64,000 nt of DNA, taken from Enterococcus mundtii. GTDB lineage: Bacteria; Bacillota; Bacilli; Lactobacillales; Enterococcaceae. Location of the stretch: the NCBI RefSeq assembly GCF_013394305.1, contig NZ_AP019810.1, positions 1,466,501-1,530,500 on the forward strand, given 5' to 3'. The notes below the pieces were generated by a model. It did not search any database and was not told where the DNA came from. It saw nothing but the letters and a program-made list of their open reading frames with translations. Position numbers and translations under genes: made by a program. Below, piece after piece: positions 63,579 to 64,000 of this stretch. The number at the start of each line of letters is the position of its first letter. Within the stretch, counting starts at the first letter, position 1.

Positions 63579-64000
63579 TTAGGTCACATCTCTTTCTGTT
63601 ATAATAACTGTATTGCCCTCTTCATCTGTGGTTTCTTGTGTTCTTGAGGTGTCTGAACGACTCGTCCCATCTTGTGTCATTTGTACAGATTCATACGGCT
63701 TTTCAAATAGAGTGTTCCATTGGAAGCTTCCTTCATTTCCAAGCAGCCTGTATTGATTCGCTTCTTCAGTGATTCTAAAAGTGATTGTTTTTTGTAGATT
63801 CCCACTGTCTGTTCGATTGACGACAAAGTTGGCACCTTCATGATCGGTATCAAATGAAACAATTCGATACTCAAATGTTACTTCTTCATCTGATCTTCCT
63901 TCTTCAATTTTTTTCTGAGTAAATTTGTCTTCTCCAAACTCTAATGTAAAGGAACGACTATTGTTCGTATTTTCCCATGTTCCTTGCATCAAGATATCCA
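63579..64000 (-). CDS. C-terminal part of an unknown protein (runs off window)
   Basis: The frame is open through the window edge, so only the last ~140 residues are seen (LMQGTWENTNNSRSFTLEFGEDKFTQKKIEEG…). This part looks like a beta-rich, lipocalin- or calycin-like domain with an acidic Thr-rich tail (RSDTSRTQETTDEEGNTVIITERDVT). The N-terminus and any signal or membrane region lie outside. It is translationally coupled to the basic protein gene. Confidence 0.6.
   Translation of the reverse strand, partial: DILMQGTWENTNNSRSFTLEFGEDKFTQKKIEEGRSDEEVTFEYRIVSFDTDHEGANFVVNRTDSGNLQKTITFRITEEANQYRLLGNEGSFQWNTLFEKPYESVQMTQDGTSRSDTSRTQETTDEEGNTVIITERDVT

Noticed and set aside
1-64000. CRISPR array, insertion sequence or transposase
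   Set aside because: No regularly spaced direct repeats with unique spacers and no transposase-like ORF were seen; the only repeats are those listed.

Overview
The window looks like chromosome from an Enterococcus, most likely the E. faecium/E. hirae/E. mundtii group. The support is the low-GC coding style, strong AGGAGG-type ribosome sites, RpoB/RpoC of enterococcal length and sequence (about 1,205 and 1,217 residues), the rplM-rpsI pair behind an L13-type leader, and a complete flavin-based extracellular electron transfer (EET) locus. The species call is inference; genus-level Firmicutes/Enterococcaceae is firm. No tRNA, rRNA or CRISPR array was seen.

Layout. (1) 1-6641: a minus-strand sugar operon: PRD regulator, separate EIIA-like protein, PTS EIIB/EIIA/EIIB/EIIC, small transaldolase, AlsE-type epimerase and the start of a transketolase. 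It reads as PTS import of a ketose such as D-allulose, epimerisation to fructose-6-P, then transaldolase/transketolase reshuffling. (2) 6642-7528: intergenic repeats and the old rpsI terminator. (3) 7529-29924: a 22.4-kb defective prophage in the 3' end of rpsI, with 54-bp att repeats. It keeps integrase, repressor/ImmA, early genes, tail tip/baseplate, holin and endolysin. An internal deletion has fused an HNH nuclease gene in frame to the C-terminal part of the tape-measure gene, removing replication, packaging, head and tail-tube genes. Accessory genes between endolysin and attL include a HipA-like kinase/DUF3037 pair, a secreted protein, a lipoprotein and small hairpin RNAs. (4) 29872-50000: housekeeping genes (rpsI, rplM, argG, argH, dps, gluconate kinase, prepilin peptidase, msrA, rpoC, rpoB, birA), two broken genes (33944-34918 and 34937-36972) and a cluster of DnaA boxes between msrA and rpoC. 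(5) 50514-54446: a small ORF and a tandem array of three paralogous basic coiled-coil proteins, the first decayed, the other two carrying an EPIYETIP motif. (6) 55074-62786: the EET locus (dmkB, eetB, eetA, ndh2, pplA, fmnB, dmkA), bracketed by two direct copies of a hairpin repeat. (7) 62973-64000: a two-gene unit of unknown function running off the window.

How the genes work together. In the EET locus the two Dmk proteins make a dedicated demethylmenaquinone, Ndh2 reduces it with NADH, EetA/EetB pass electrons across the membrane, FmnB attaches FMN to PplA, and PplA delivers electrons to external acceptors such as ferric iron. In the prophage, the retained lysogeny and lysis modules, the hybrid gene and the accessory region suggest a domesticated remnant kept for its cargo. 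The parts most worth following up are the HipA-like/DUF3037 pair, the EPIYETIP array, the DnaA-box cluster and the covarying hairpin repeats around the EET locus.
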